From contig NZ_SCRP01000010.1 in NCBI RefSeq assembly GCF_004298475.1, forward strand, positions 280,922 to 344,921: a DNA stretch of 64,000 nt. The letters are read 5' to 3'. This document shows positions 49,710 through 57,543 of the stretch, in pieces (position 1 is the stretch's first letter; each line of letters starts with the position of its first letter). The translations under genes and the position numbers were made by a program. This DNA is from Paraburkholderia sp. GTDB lineage: Bacteria; Pseudomonadota; Gammaproteobacteria; Burkholderiales; Burkholderiaceae. The notes below the pieces were generated by a model that was given only the letters and a program-made list of their open reading frames with translations, did no database searches and was not told where the DNA came from.

Positions 49710-50981
49710 TTAACGGCCGTCGGACACCTCGACCGCTGCACGCCGCGCCGGCGCAGTAACGCCTGCGTCCGCCGTCTCGGGGTTCGCCACCGGCACGCGC
49801 ACGCCGCGCCATACGACATGCGAGCCGAATGCGGCCGAAAGCCATTGCAGCGCGAGCAATGTGTCGCGCAGCGGCACGAGCGGCAAATCGTGCCAGAAGG
49901 TGCGCCAGTTGGCGCTGCTGCGTGCATGCAGCACCGCACGCGCGATGATACCGCCAGCGGTGCTCGCGCCGAGCACGAACAGCGCCGCCGACGCGGTGCC
50001 GGCGCCGGCAAGCGCCGTGGCGATGCCCTGGTTGCCCGCGATGAGCAGGAGGCTGAGCAGCGCGCCGAGCACGATCCACGGCGACGTGAACGTGATGAAG
50101 AGCGAGGCGAAGCCCCCCGGATTCACCGAGCGGATCGTGCGCAGCCAGCGCGTCTCGCGCAGCCACAAAGAGCGGAACGTCGGCTCGATGACGTCGGTTG
50201 CAACGACGACCGGCGCCAGCACGGTCGCCAGCCCGTGATCGCGTGCGAAACGCGCGAGCAGATAGTCGTCGGCGAGGCAGTCCTTGAGCGACGTGAAACC
50301 GCCGATGCGTTCCAGCGTCGTGCGCGAGAGCGCGAGCGTGGCGCCGAAGCCGAATGCGCGCGAGCCCGTGCTGTGCGCGACGCGCACCGAGGGCGCGAAC
50401 CATTCGTTGATGAAAAGCGCGCCGACGCGCGGCCAGAAACCGCCGACGCTGCGCGCGTAGTAAAGGCAGGTCACGACGCCCACCGACGAATCGGCGAGCG
50501 GTGCGGTGACGATGTCCAGGTAGTCGGGCTCGACGGCGATGTCGCTATCGGCGACGACGAGCGCGTCGTAGCGCGCGTGCGCCGCGAGATTGATCAGGTT
50601 GCTGACCTTCAGGTTGCTGCCGTAGACGCGCTTGTCGATGACGAGCTCGATGTCGTGATCGGGATAGGCGGCCTGCAACTGGCGCACGACGGCAATGGCC
50701 GGATCGGACGGCGACGACACGCCGAACAGCAACTGGAAACGCGGATGGAGTTGCTCGCAGAAGGTTGCGAGATTTTCGTAGAGACGCGGCTCGGCGCCGC
50801 ACAGCGGCTTGAGCACGCTCACCGGAATGGCGCGGCGTGCGCGGGCGCGCCGGGCGGCCGCACGCACCTGCGCTGCCGAGCCGAGGCGCGGCATGGTGAG
50901 CGCGGCGAAGATCGCGTAGAGCGCCGCCACACAGCATCCCGCGATTACCAGCCACCAGGCCGATGGCAGCTGCACCGTCAT
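49710..50981 (-). CDS. hpnI: Hopanoid glycosyltransferase HpnI
   Basis: The 423-aa membrane glycosyltransferase resembles ceramide glucosyltransferase (GT21-like): N-terminal helix (WWLVIAGCCVAALYAIFAAL), donor-binding SVLKPLCGAEPRLYENLATF, the DSD motif in VVADSDIAVEPDYL, and GGFTSLKDCLADDYLLARFA with the D-x-D/E region. Two to three C-terminal helices follow. It adds N-acetylglucosamine to bacteriohopanetetrol as the first step of cyclitol-ether formation. It opens the hpnI-J-K-L set, all leftward. Confidence 0.92.
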   Translation of the reverse strand: MTVQLPSAWWLVIAGCCVAALYAIFAALTMPRLGSAAQVRAAARRARARRAIPVSVLKPLCGAEPRLYENLATFCEQLHPRFQLLFGVSSPSDPAIAVVRQLQAAYPDHDIELVIDKRVYGSNLKVSNLINLAAHARYDALVVADSDIAVEPDYLDIVTAPLADSSVGVVTCLYYARSVGGFWPRVGALFINEWFAPSVRVAHSTGSRAFGFGATLALSRTTLERIGGFTSLKDCLADDYLLARFARDHGLATVLAPVVVATDVIEPTFRSLWLRETRWLRTIRSVNPGGFASLFITFTSPWIVLGALLSLLLIAGNQGIATALAGAGTASAALFVLGASTAGGIIARAVLHARSSANWRTFWHDLPLVPLRDTLLALQWLSAAFGSHVVWRGVRVPVANPETADAGVTAPARRAAVEVSDGR

Positions 50982-51490
50982 GCCAACACTCCCGGCCGCC
51001 CGATCCGCACGGAACGGCCCTGCTGGAGCGCAGGACCGATATCCATACCGGTCAGATCAAGCGAATCGCTTCGTACCATTTGCACAACCCTGAAATCCGG
51101 AAAAAAGCCCAACGCGCATCCTGGCCACTACGCATGTTCCTTGCAGGAAACCGGCCGCTGGACGGAGGCGTTTTAACCGATGCAACGTGAATTAATGAAC
51201 GACTTAAGGACGCAATAGGCGAAATCCACACTGTTGCGGACTGCTCGCGCCCCGATTCGACGCCGAAAATTGTAGCAGTAACCACCCGGTCCCGCTTCAG
51301 CACTGGCAGCAAAACTGCTTCCTGCCGTTGCAATTTCGATGAATTTTTCAACCCGCGGACGATTCGCCTTCAACGTTCACAGGCATTTGGCGCACAAGAA
51401 AGGCAATTGAAATCCTTATTCTTCGTAAGGACGATGGTCGCCGCGCCGGATGGATTAACCCCACGCACAGATATAAACGATTCTCGATTT
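50982..51490. other. Upstream region of hpnI without a supported gene
   Basis: About 510 bp between hpnI and the decamer array. Short open frames on the minus strand have no ribosome site. It should contain the hpn promoter, but I see no strong -35/-10 pair. Confidence 0.45.
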
Positions 51491-51580
51491 CGTTTGTGCT
51501 CGTATGCGCCCGGTTTCGCTCGTGTGCGCTCATTCGCGCTCATTCGCGCTTCTTTGCGCTCACCTACGCTCATTTGCGTA
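51491..51580. repeat. Degenerate decamer array, nine units
   Basis: Nine consecutive 10-bp units keep exact phase, e.g. CGTGTGCGCT, CATTCGCGCT twice, TCTTTGCGCT, CACCTACGCT, CATTTGCGTA. In another register the unit is GCGCTCATTC, the same as at 43191-43235. The array lies between hpnI and the rightward oxidoreductase gene. 51581-51710 holds no gene; A-rich ACGAAACAC-type motifs occur just before the next start. Confidence 0.75.
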
Positions 51581-51710
51581 TTGGCTCGCCGTCAGCAAGC
51601 ACCGGAGCGCTCCTGCACAATGGCCGTACTTCGCGTCCGCCTTGCCGGGCCGTACCTCACGAAATACGAAACACCAAGCACGAAACACAAAGCGCAAAAC
51701 ACCCAAAGCC

Positions 51711-52703
51711 ATGATCCCCTTTTCCGTTCTCGATCTTTCGCCGATTCCCGCCGGCTCGAACGCCGGCGACGCCCTGCGCAATACGCTCGATCTCGCGCAG
51801 CACGCCGAACGCTGGGGCTACCATCGCTACTGGCTCGCCGAGCACCACAACATGACCGGCATCGCCAGCGCCGCCACGTCCGTTGTGATCGGCTACGTCG
51901 CGGGCGGCACGCGCACGATTCGCGTCGGCGCAGGCGGCATCATGCTGCCGAACCACGCACCGCTCGTGATCGCCGAGCAGTTCGGCACGCTCGAATCGCT
52001 TTATCCCGGCCGTATCGATCTCGGACTCGGCCGCGCCCCCGGCACCGACCAGACGACGGCGCGCGCGCTGCGGCGCGATCTGCAGTCGAGCGCCGATGCG
52101 TTCCCCGACGACGTCGCCGAACTCCAGCGCTATTTCGCGCCGCCCGTCGAGGGACAGCGCGTGCGCGCCGTGCCGGGCGCGGGGCTGTCCGTGCCGCTCT
52201 ATATCCTCGGATCGAGCCTCTTTGGCGCGCAGATGGCGGCCGCCATGGGTCTGCCGTTCGCATTCGCTTCGCATTTCGCGCCGGACCATCTGTTGACGGC
52301 GCTACGGATCTATCGATCGCAGTTCCGGCCTTCGGCCGCGCTGGCGAAGCCTCATGCGATCGTGGGCGTTAATGTCTTCGCTGCTGGCTCCGACGACGAA
52401 GCACGCTTTCTCTTCACTTCGTTGCAGCAGCAATTTCTTGATCTGCGGCGCGGCACGCCCGGACAGTTGCCGCCGCCTGTTGAAAAACCCGACGCAGACG
52501 CGTTCGAACTCGCGGGTGTCGAGAATGCGCTCGCCTGTTCGGTGGTCGGTGCGCGCGAAACGGTGCGCGCAGGGCTCGCCTCGGTGATCGAACAGACCGG
52601 TGCCGACGAGCTGATCGTCACCGCGCAGATCTACGATCATGCCGCGCGGCTACGCTCGTTTGAGATTACTGCTGAAGTGCGGAAGGAGTTGGCCGGCGCT
52701 TAG
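51711..52703 (+). CDS. LLM-class flavin-dependent oxidoreductase
   Basis: The 330-aa protein is a luciferase-like monooxygenase of the single-component MsnO8-type group: [20 protein letters not shown] start, [20 protein letters not shown] (conserved EHH), [20 protein letters not shown] and [17 protein letters not shown]. It uses reduced FMN; the substrate is not known. The ATG at 51711 is the family start. It is preceded by the decamer array and followed by the hydrolase gene fragment. Confidence 0.9.
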   Translation: MIPFSVLDLSPIPAGSNAGDALRNTLDLAQHAERWGYHRYWLAEHHNMTGIASAATSVVIGYVAGGTRTIRVGAGGIMLPNHAPLVIAEQFGTLESLYPGRIDLGLGRAPGTDQTTARALRRDLQSSADAFPDDVAELQRYFAPPVEGQRVRAVPGAGLSVPLYILGSSLFGAQMAAAMGLPFAFASHFAPDHLLTALRIYRSQFRPSAALAKPHAIVGVNVFAAGSDDEARFLFTSLQQQFLDLRRGTPGQLPPPVEKPDADAFELAGVENALACSVVGARETVRAGLASVIEQTGADELIVTAQIYDHAARLRSFEITAEVRKELAGA

Positions 52704-52734
52704 TAAGCGCGGTGGTTGGGGATTCGCGGCGCAT

Positions 52735-52856
52735 TCAAGACTGCGTGGGCTGCACCGTATGAAACGCCTGCGGATCCTGAATCTGCGGCTCATGGCCAAA
52801 CTCGGGAAACTCGATGAGCGTCGCGTGCGGAATCGCCCATGCGCGGCCTTCGCGAG
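52735..52856 (-). pseudogene. Fragment of an alpha/beta hydrolase gene (3' end), frameshifted
   Basis: Positions 52760-52856 are about 94% identical to 56114-56211, the 3' part of the intact hydrolase gene at 56068, in the same orientation. A one-base deletion relative to the intact copy shifts the frame. After the repeat the sequence runs to a different stop and lacks the native C-terminus. No upstream part of the gene is present, so this is a detached duplicate. Confidence 0.8.
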
Positions 52857-53153
52857 ATAAGGGTTTGGGTGAAATATGGGTATGCCAGGGGCAGCCAAAT
52901 TGGTTGATCGCAAATTCCTGGAAAAGTCGCTTATCGAGCCGTTGCAGCCGATCAACCTCGGTTCCGCCTCAATGACCGTTTCCAAGTGTGGATTCAACCG
53001 GTTGATCTGATCGGAAAGTGATTGACATTGGCGGACACTCGCTACGAATTGTTGGAGCCAACGAGCGTCCGCCCAAGAAGGCAACCATAACCAGACCATA
53101 ACGAACTAGTTAGTGTTTGCGCGCAGCGGATTTGTGTTGATTGTGCTGGTTGA
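52857..53153. other. Left flank of the AT-rich islet, no firm gene
   Basis: About 300 bp of intermediate GC. A 44-aa rightward frame (52876-53010) and a leftward frame that runs into the hydrolase fragment are both open, but neither has a ribosome site or recognisable sequence. Both could be decayed genes. Confidence 0.4.
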
Positions 53154-54560
53154 TCAGAACAATCGTTTGTTTATATCACTCGCGAAATTCTTTCCGGCGC
53201 GGTGGTCGCTACTGGTTTTTGATACGGCGAAGGTATACCGACCATCTCCGTGAAAAGTAATTTTGTGGTGCTTCCCATCTTCCGACAAATCAAACCCTAA
53301 TCTAATAAGTGCACTTTTTATTTTTGAATCCATTTCGACGTACGATTTAAATATGGATTTGATTTCCCGTTTAATTTCCTCCGCCTCGCTTTTTGCTTCA
53401 TTGTGGTAAATTAGATCTTCTATAATGTGACGCTTTCTACTCCCAACTACCGTACTTCCGATATATCCATTCAGCGCCTCCAGGACAAATCCTTTTATTT
53501 CGTCTGTGTAAAAATCTTGCTCCAAGCCATAGGCTATAATTCCCTCATCCCTAGAGGGAGTCTCGCTGTTAAACTTGCGTAGCTCTGCGGTAAGCCGAAA
53601 AATTTCCCGCTCAGCCTCTTCCACTTTTTCCTGCTTTGCAGACAAATCGGCATCAAATGCCTTAACATAATCATCCAGCTCTGTTGAGCCAGATGATCGC
53701 AGTTTCTCCAGCCTGTTCTTCGAAATGCACTCTCTGAGATGCAGCCATGTACAATAGGTTTTTTGTCTGCGATTCGCAAGCGCCAATCTGATATCCCTGA
53801 AAATTGAATTCCGAAGCTTGCCTGGCGTATTATTTTCATCGGAAATGAAATACGATTTCCTGGCCGTGCTATCCGGCCAATACACTCCGATCGTCCCTCC
53901 GTAAACGTTCCTAGATGAGGTAAGATTCTTAAGTTTTATCGAGAAAATTCTACTTGGCTCAACGATTACATGCGCCATACCTGACAACTGCCTGGCAAGT
54001 TTTTCTGAATTTACCGCCTGTGCTATTTCAAATCCAGCGCTCACGTAAACTATTGGTAGGGAATTGCCGGCATTCCCTAATATCAACTTTGCCGCAATAT
54101 GTTCCTCGCCCAAGTTCAGAACTATCGGTTTGTCAGATACAGGCATTTGACCATCCATTCCGCCACCGATCGATCCCAGAACCTGTTTCACAAAATATGG
54201 TTTTCTGGGTTCCGGCAGATAACTCGCCGTCCGTAGAGCCTCGCAGCTAACCTGTATGCTGACCAAGTGTTGACTGGGTGTCTGCGAGGAAACAATTGTG
54301 GTAACCCATTCAATATCTCCATTCTCAAGGCGAGAATATCGAAATCCACCAATCTCGTAGTCAGGAAGTTCTGCGTAACCCGTCGCAACGCTTTCATTGC
54401 CAACTTTTATACTGCCTTCATGCGACCCAATTAAATCTGAGAGTTCCTCTTCCTTGATTTTCGTGTGGGGGCTTCCGGCTATCCACTTGCAGGCAAGCGC
54501 AAGAATCTCACTTACGGATGATTTTTCGTTTATTGGAAATTCCGTCGAATAGTTAATCAT
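53154..54560 (-). CDS. Uncharacterised 468-aa protein of an AT-rich islet
   Basis: The family is not recognised. No signal peptide or membrane helix is visible. Residues 1-270 look like one or two globular domains, including SLPIVYVSAGFEIAQAVNSE, LSGMAHVIVEPSRIFS and RNVYGGTIGVYWPD (218-230). A coiled coil spans about 300-332 (AKQEKVEEAEREIFRLTAEL). A helical block, YTDEIKGFVLEALNGYIGST then SRKRHIIEDLIYHN, covers 351-387. The C-terminal 55 residues (GFDLSEDGKHHKITFHGDGR, then YTFAVSKTSSDHRAGKNF) resemble the HicA/dsRBD-like fold. Codon use is AT-rich and unlike the neighbours, a sign of transfer. It starts 1 bp after a 76-aa ORF with no ribosome site of its own, suggesting coupling. An anti-phage or RNA-related role is only inferred from context. 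Confidence 0.8.
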   Translation of the reverse strand: MINYSTEFPINEKSSVSEILALACKWIAGSPHTKIKEEELSDLIGSHEGSIKVGNESVATGYAELPDYEIGGFRYSRLENGDIEWVTTIVSSQTPSQHLVSIQVSCEALRTASYLPEPRKPYFVKQVLGSIGGGMDGQMPVSDKPIVLNLGEEHIAAKLILGNAGNSLPIVYVSAGFEIAQAVNSEKLARQLSGMAHVIVEPSRIFSIKLKNLTSSRNVYGGTIGVYWPDSTARKSYFISDENNTPGKLRNSIFRDIRLALANRRQKTYCTWLHLRECISKNRLEKLRSSGSTELDDYVKAFDADLSAKQEKVEEAEREIFRLTAELRKFNSETPSRDEGIIAYGLEQDFYTDEIKGFVLEALNGYIGSTVVGSRKRHIIEDLIYHNEAKSEAEEIKREIKSIFKSYVEMDSKIKSALIRLGFDLSEDGKHHKITFHGDGRYTFAVSKTSSDHRAGKNFASDINKRLF

Positions 54561-54561
54561 T

Positions 54562-54792
54562 TTATATCGAATAATTTTTAGAAATTAAACCACCGAGTAA
54601 AATGTGCAATTTTCCGGGAATCCAATTGAGTTGAGGAAAATATGGAGCCGCTATTACAGCGCCCCCGTCAGCACATGCCAATAATACTAGATCATCTTTA
54701 CGGCAGTGAGCGATCGAAACTTGAGGAATCGATTGGTCGGTAGCTTTAGGACTGCCGTCACAGTTTGAAGTCGGGTCGGCACTTCCGTGCAT
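54562..54792 (-). CDS. Small ORF coupled to the 468-aa protein
   Basis: The 76-aa frame (MHGSADPTSNCDGSPKATDQ start; DDLVLLACADGGAVIAAPYF in the middle; ends LISKNYSI) stops one base before the next gene's ATG and shares its AT-rich composition at the 3' end. The ribosome site is weak (GTGAG). It could be a real partner, a leader peptide that couples translation, or the decayed 3' end of a longer gene. I do not recognise a family. Confidence 0.45.
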   Translation of the reverse strand: MHGSADPTSNCDGSPKATDQSIPQVSIAHCRKDDLVLLACADGGAVIAAPYFPQLNWIPGKLHILLGGLISKNYSI

Positions 54793-55465
54793 GACTCACA
54801 CTAGCCGTAATGCGGATTATCGCTATGGGTTGATCACGTACAACACGGATCATGCACGGAGCATCGAACCAACCGAAATCTCCCCCTTTGTGCCCACGCG
54901 CAGTTCACTATTTCGTATTCACAGAAACAAATTCTCATTTGCGACCTTTTCCGCCACCCCGGGCGACTATGTCAGTGTCAAGTATGTGAAATTTTTCCGG
55001 GCGGTGTACTCGTAACTGGAATTATCCCGCTGAAACGATGACTGGGATCATGCACAGACGAGTCAGAGGCTACAAATTTGGATATTAATTGGTCGACTAC
55101 TTTGGGGTTTCCGCCGACATTCGAATATTGGCGCGGACCTCTCCACGACACACCCATCGTGGCCGATCACTACCCGATGCGGTCAGCCGAAACCACCCCA
55201 AGTCCATCTTTTAATCGAAAAAACTGAGTGGCGAGTGTCCGAACCTCGTCGGCAATTCGGTGCCTCCACATCTCGACGGCGTACTTACTGATATCCGTTA
55301 GCAATCAAATCGACTTTCATTCTGCACCCGGGGCTACGGCGTTCTTCTCACGCGCCGCGCCTGCATAACTGCTGCCATTGCAGCCACCTCCCGGTAGTCG
55401 CAGTATGCTCAAACTCTGCTCAGAATCAGGGCATTGGCCTTGAAGCCTTAACGCCAAATACGTCA
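54793..55465. other. About 670 bp without a supported gene inside the islet
   Basis: Composition is intermediate between islet and host. Short frames on both strands lack start signals. The stretch looks like decayed accessory DNA; no transposase or integrase motif could be read. Confidence 0.45.
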
Positions 55466-55519
55466 AGACACAGCTTCCAAGCCGAAGGACAGGGGGTTCG
55501 ACTCCCCCCCGCCGCCCCA
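55466..55519 (+). other. tRNA/tmRNA-like 3' end (T-arm, acceptor strand, CCA)
   Basis: GGGGG-TTCGACT-CCCCC (55492-55508) is a perfect 5-bp T-stem with a canonical TTCRANT loop. It is followed by seven acceptor-like bases CCGCCGC, a discriminator and CCA at 55517-55519. No matching 5' half with D-arm and anticodon arm precedes it within tRNA distance. It therefore looks like the 3' end of a tRNA or tmRNA left at an integration site, or the 3' piece of a divergent tmRNA. Confidence 0.5.
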
Positions 55520-55602
55520 GCAACCATCCATTCAGCACAAGCGTTCCCAGGGCCCGTGCTACTCTTGGCGTCGATCCGACATCCATCGACGGAGAATGCA
55601 CG

Positions 55603-55995
55603 ATGCAGAAGATGCAAACCCGAACCACGCTTCATCTAATGGCCGCCGTGCTGCTTTCCACGAGCGTGTGCACGGCGCATGCCGCGAATCTCGGCTTTTT
55701 GCGCGACACGCCGGTCGCGGCGATGACGCAACAGGACAACGCCGCGCTACGGAAGGTGCTGCGCGAGTCGCTGGACCAGAAGGCGGACGGCGAATCGACG
55801 CAGTGGTCATCCCAAGCGCTGCGTCGCGGCACTCGGGTCGACGCAACAGTCACGCCGGACCGCACCACACATGACGGACCCCGTACCTGTCGCGAAACCA
55901 GCGTCGTTCTGCAATCCCGGGGCCAGTCGATGACATTGCACCCGCGTTTCTGTCGCGAGGGCGGCGGCGAATGGGTCTTTCAACGGACGCAATGA
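55603..55995 (+). CDS. Exported protein resembling 17-kDa surface antigens
   Basis: The 130-aa precursor has a Sec signal (LHLMAAVLLSTSVCTAHAAN, cleavage near AHA-AN). Mature residues 40-130 contain a short helix (QDNAALRKVLRESLDQKADG) and a Cys-paired C-terminal beta region (RTCRETSVVLQSRGQ to FCREGGGEWVF), similar in pattern to the RT0821/Lpp0805 17-kDa surface antigen family. GGAGA lies about 9 bases before the ATG. GC content is host-like although it lies between the repeat copies. Confidence 0.65.
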   Translation: MQKMQTRTTLHLMAAVLLSTSVCTAHAANLGFLRDTPVAAMTQQDNAALRKVLRESLDQKADGESTQWSSQALRRGTRVDATVTPDRTTHDGPRTCRETSVVLQSRGQSMTLHPRFCREGGGEWVFQRTQ

Positions 55996-56067
55996 GCAAA
56001 CAGGCGGTTTTGCCGGTCGCAAGCCACGCAGGAATATGCGCGGCGGGACTGAAAACCGCTTGATCGC

Positions 56068-57096
56068 TCAACGGTTTTCCGGCGCCGCTGCCAGCCAGGC
56101 CAGCAGCGCCTTGTGAAACGTCTGCGGATCCTGAATCTGCGGCGCATGGCCAAGCTCGGGAAACTCGATGAGCGTCGCGTGCGGAATCGCCCGCTGCGCG
56201 GCCTTCGCGAGTTCCGGGTAATGGCCGAGCTTCGCGCGCACTTCGGGCGGCGCGGCATCCTTGCCGATCGCCGTCGTGTCCTTGTCGCCGATCAGCAGCA
56301 GCGTCGGCGTCTTCAGCTGGCCGAACTCATAAACAACGGGCTGTGTGTAGATCATGTCGTAGAGCAGCGCCGAATCCCACGCCACCTGTTTCTTGCCGGG
56401 CCCGCGATACATCCCCGCCAGCATCTGCACCCACGGCTCGTACGACGGCCGCCACTGCCCCGCGTAATACGTGGCCTGCTCGTAGCGGCGAATGCCGTCC
56501 GCGCTCGTCTTCAGTTCGCGCGCATACCAGTCGTCGACGGATAACGACGGCACGCCCAATGCCTTCCAGTCTTCCAGGCCGATCGGGTCCGCGAGCACAA
56601 GCTGCTCCGTGTCCTGCGGATACATCAGCGCATAGCGAACGGCAAGCATGCCGCCCGTCGAATGGCCGATCATCGTCGCCCGCCCGATGCCGAGCGACGC
56701 GAGCAGCGCATGGGTGTTGCGCGCGAGCTGCTGGAAGCTGAACTGGTAGGCAGCGGGTTTGCTCGACTTGCAAAAACCGATCTGGTCCGGCGCGATCACA
56801 CGGTAGCCCGCCGATGCCAGTTCGCCGATCGTCTGCTCCCAGGTTGCAGCGCAGACGTTCTTGCCGTGCAGCAGGACGACCGTGCGGCCGTTGGGCTTCG
56901 TCGGCTCGACATCCATGTACGCCATGTGCAGCGACTGCCCCTGCGACGTGAACGCGAAGTCGTGAACCGTGTGCGGATAGCTGAACCCTTCGAGTTCGGG
57001 ACCGTAGGCAGGGCCATCGTCGGCCACGGCGGCGTGACTGAACGCAGCGGCGCAGCACACGGCAGCGAGAGCAGAAAGTTTGCGGATCGAGGTCAT
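56068..57096 (-). CDS. Exported alpha/beta hydrolase
   Basis: The 342-aa precursor has a signal peptide (MTSIRKLSALAAVCCAAAFS, cleavage near AVA). The hydrolase core shows VVLLHGKNVCAATW (oxyanion), nucleophile Ser146 in MIGHSTGGML, the acid in LLIGDKDTTAIG and the base His in FPELGHAPQIQDP. It probably acts on esters or similar bonds in the periplasm; the substrate is unknown. The start at 57096 is the signal-peptide Met; an open frame extends to 57375. About 98 bp of its 3' end is duplicated at 52760-52856. Confidence 0.88.
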   Translation of the reverse strand: MTSIRKLSALAAVCCAAAFSHAAVADDGPAYGPELEGFSYPHTVHDFAFTSQGQSLHMAYMDVEPTKPNGRTVVLLHGKNVCAATWEQTIGELASAGYRVIAPDQIGFCKSSKPAAYQFSFQQLARNTHALLASLGIGRATMIGHSTGGMLAVRYALMYPQDTEQLVLADPIGLEDWKALGVPSLSVDDWYARELKTSADGIRRYEQATYYAGQWRPSYEPWVQMLAGMYRGPGKKQVAWDSALLYDMIYTQPVVYEFGQLKTPTLLLIGDKDTTAIGKDAAPPEVRAKLGHYPELAKAAQRAIPHATLIEFPELGHAPQIQDPQTFHKALLAWLAAAPENR

Positions 57097-57457
57097 GAGC
57101 GAGGAGGCGTGTTGTTCGTCCGGTTCGTCGCCGGGTTGGTAGCCGCGGATTGGTAGCCGGTTTGGTAGCCGAATTGTTCGCCAAATGCGGAATCGGGTGC
57201 GGCGAGGTACGCAGCACGCACCGCCAGCGATTCTAGCGGCGCGGCGCAGCGCCCGCGCCCAGACACACTGATCCGCTCTGGCCTGCACGCGCGGCAAGCG
57301 CTTCGCTGCGGGCCGATACGTCCCCGCAAGAGGCCGTCGCAACACACCACCGCGGTACGCAACTTCAATGCGCACCGCCGATTCGCATGACGCGCCATTC
57401 GGTGCTAGAACAATCTATACAAGCCAATAAAAAAGCGTCAGCGAGCATCGGCGGCGT

Positions 57458-57499
57458 GCAGACAAAACGCGCACAAACGCAGACAAAACACACACAAAC
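57458..57499. repeat. 21-bp direct repeat upstream of glgC
   Basis: Two adjacent 21-bp units (GCAGACAAAACGCGCACAAAC and a near-identical copy, with two substitutions) lie 45 bp before the glgC ATG, with an internal ACAAA spacing of about 10 bp. The rest of the 57097-57543 gap holds no gene. Confidence 0.65.
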
Positions 57500-57543
57500 G
57501 CGCCGGTCAATCCGGGGGCACGACAAGGAGACAGGAGACATCC

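Noticed and set aside
54791-55015. 74-codon rightward ORF in the islet
   Set aside because: It starts within the 5' end of the opposite-strand 76-aa ORF, lacks a ribosome site, and shows no protein-like pattern.
55317-55635. Leftward ORFs across the tRNA-like 3' end
   Set aside because: The frames are antisense to the T-arm and acceptor sequence, a common source of false small proteins; no start signals are seen.
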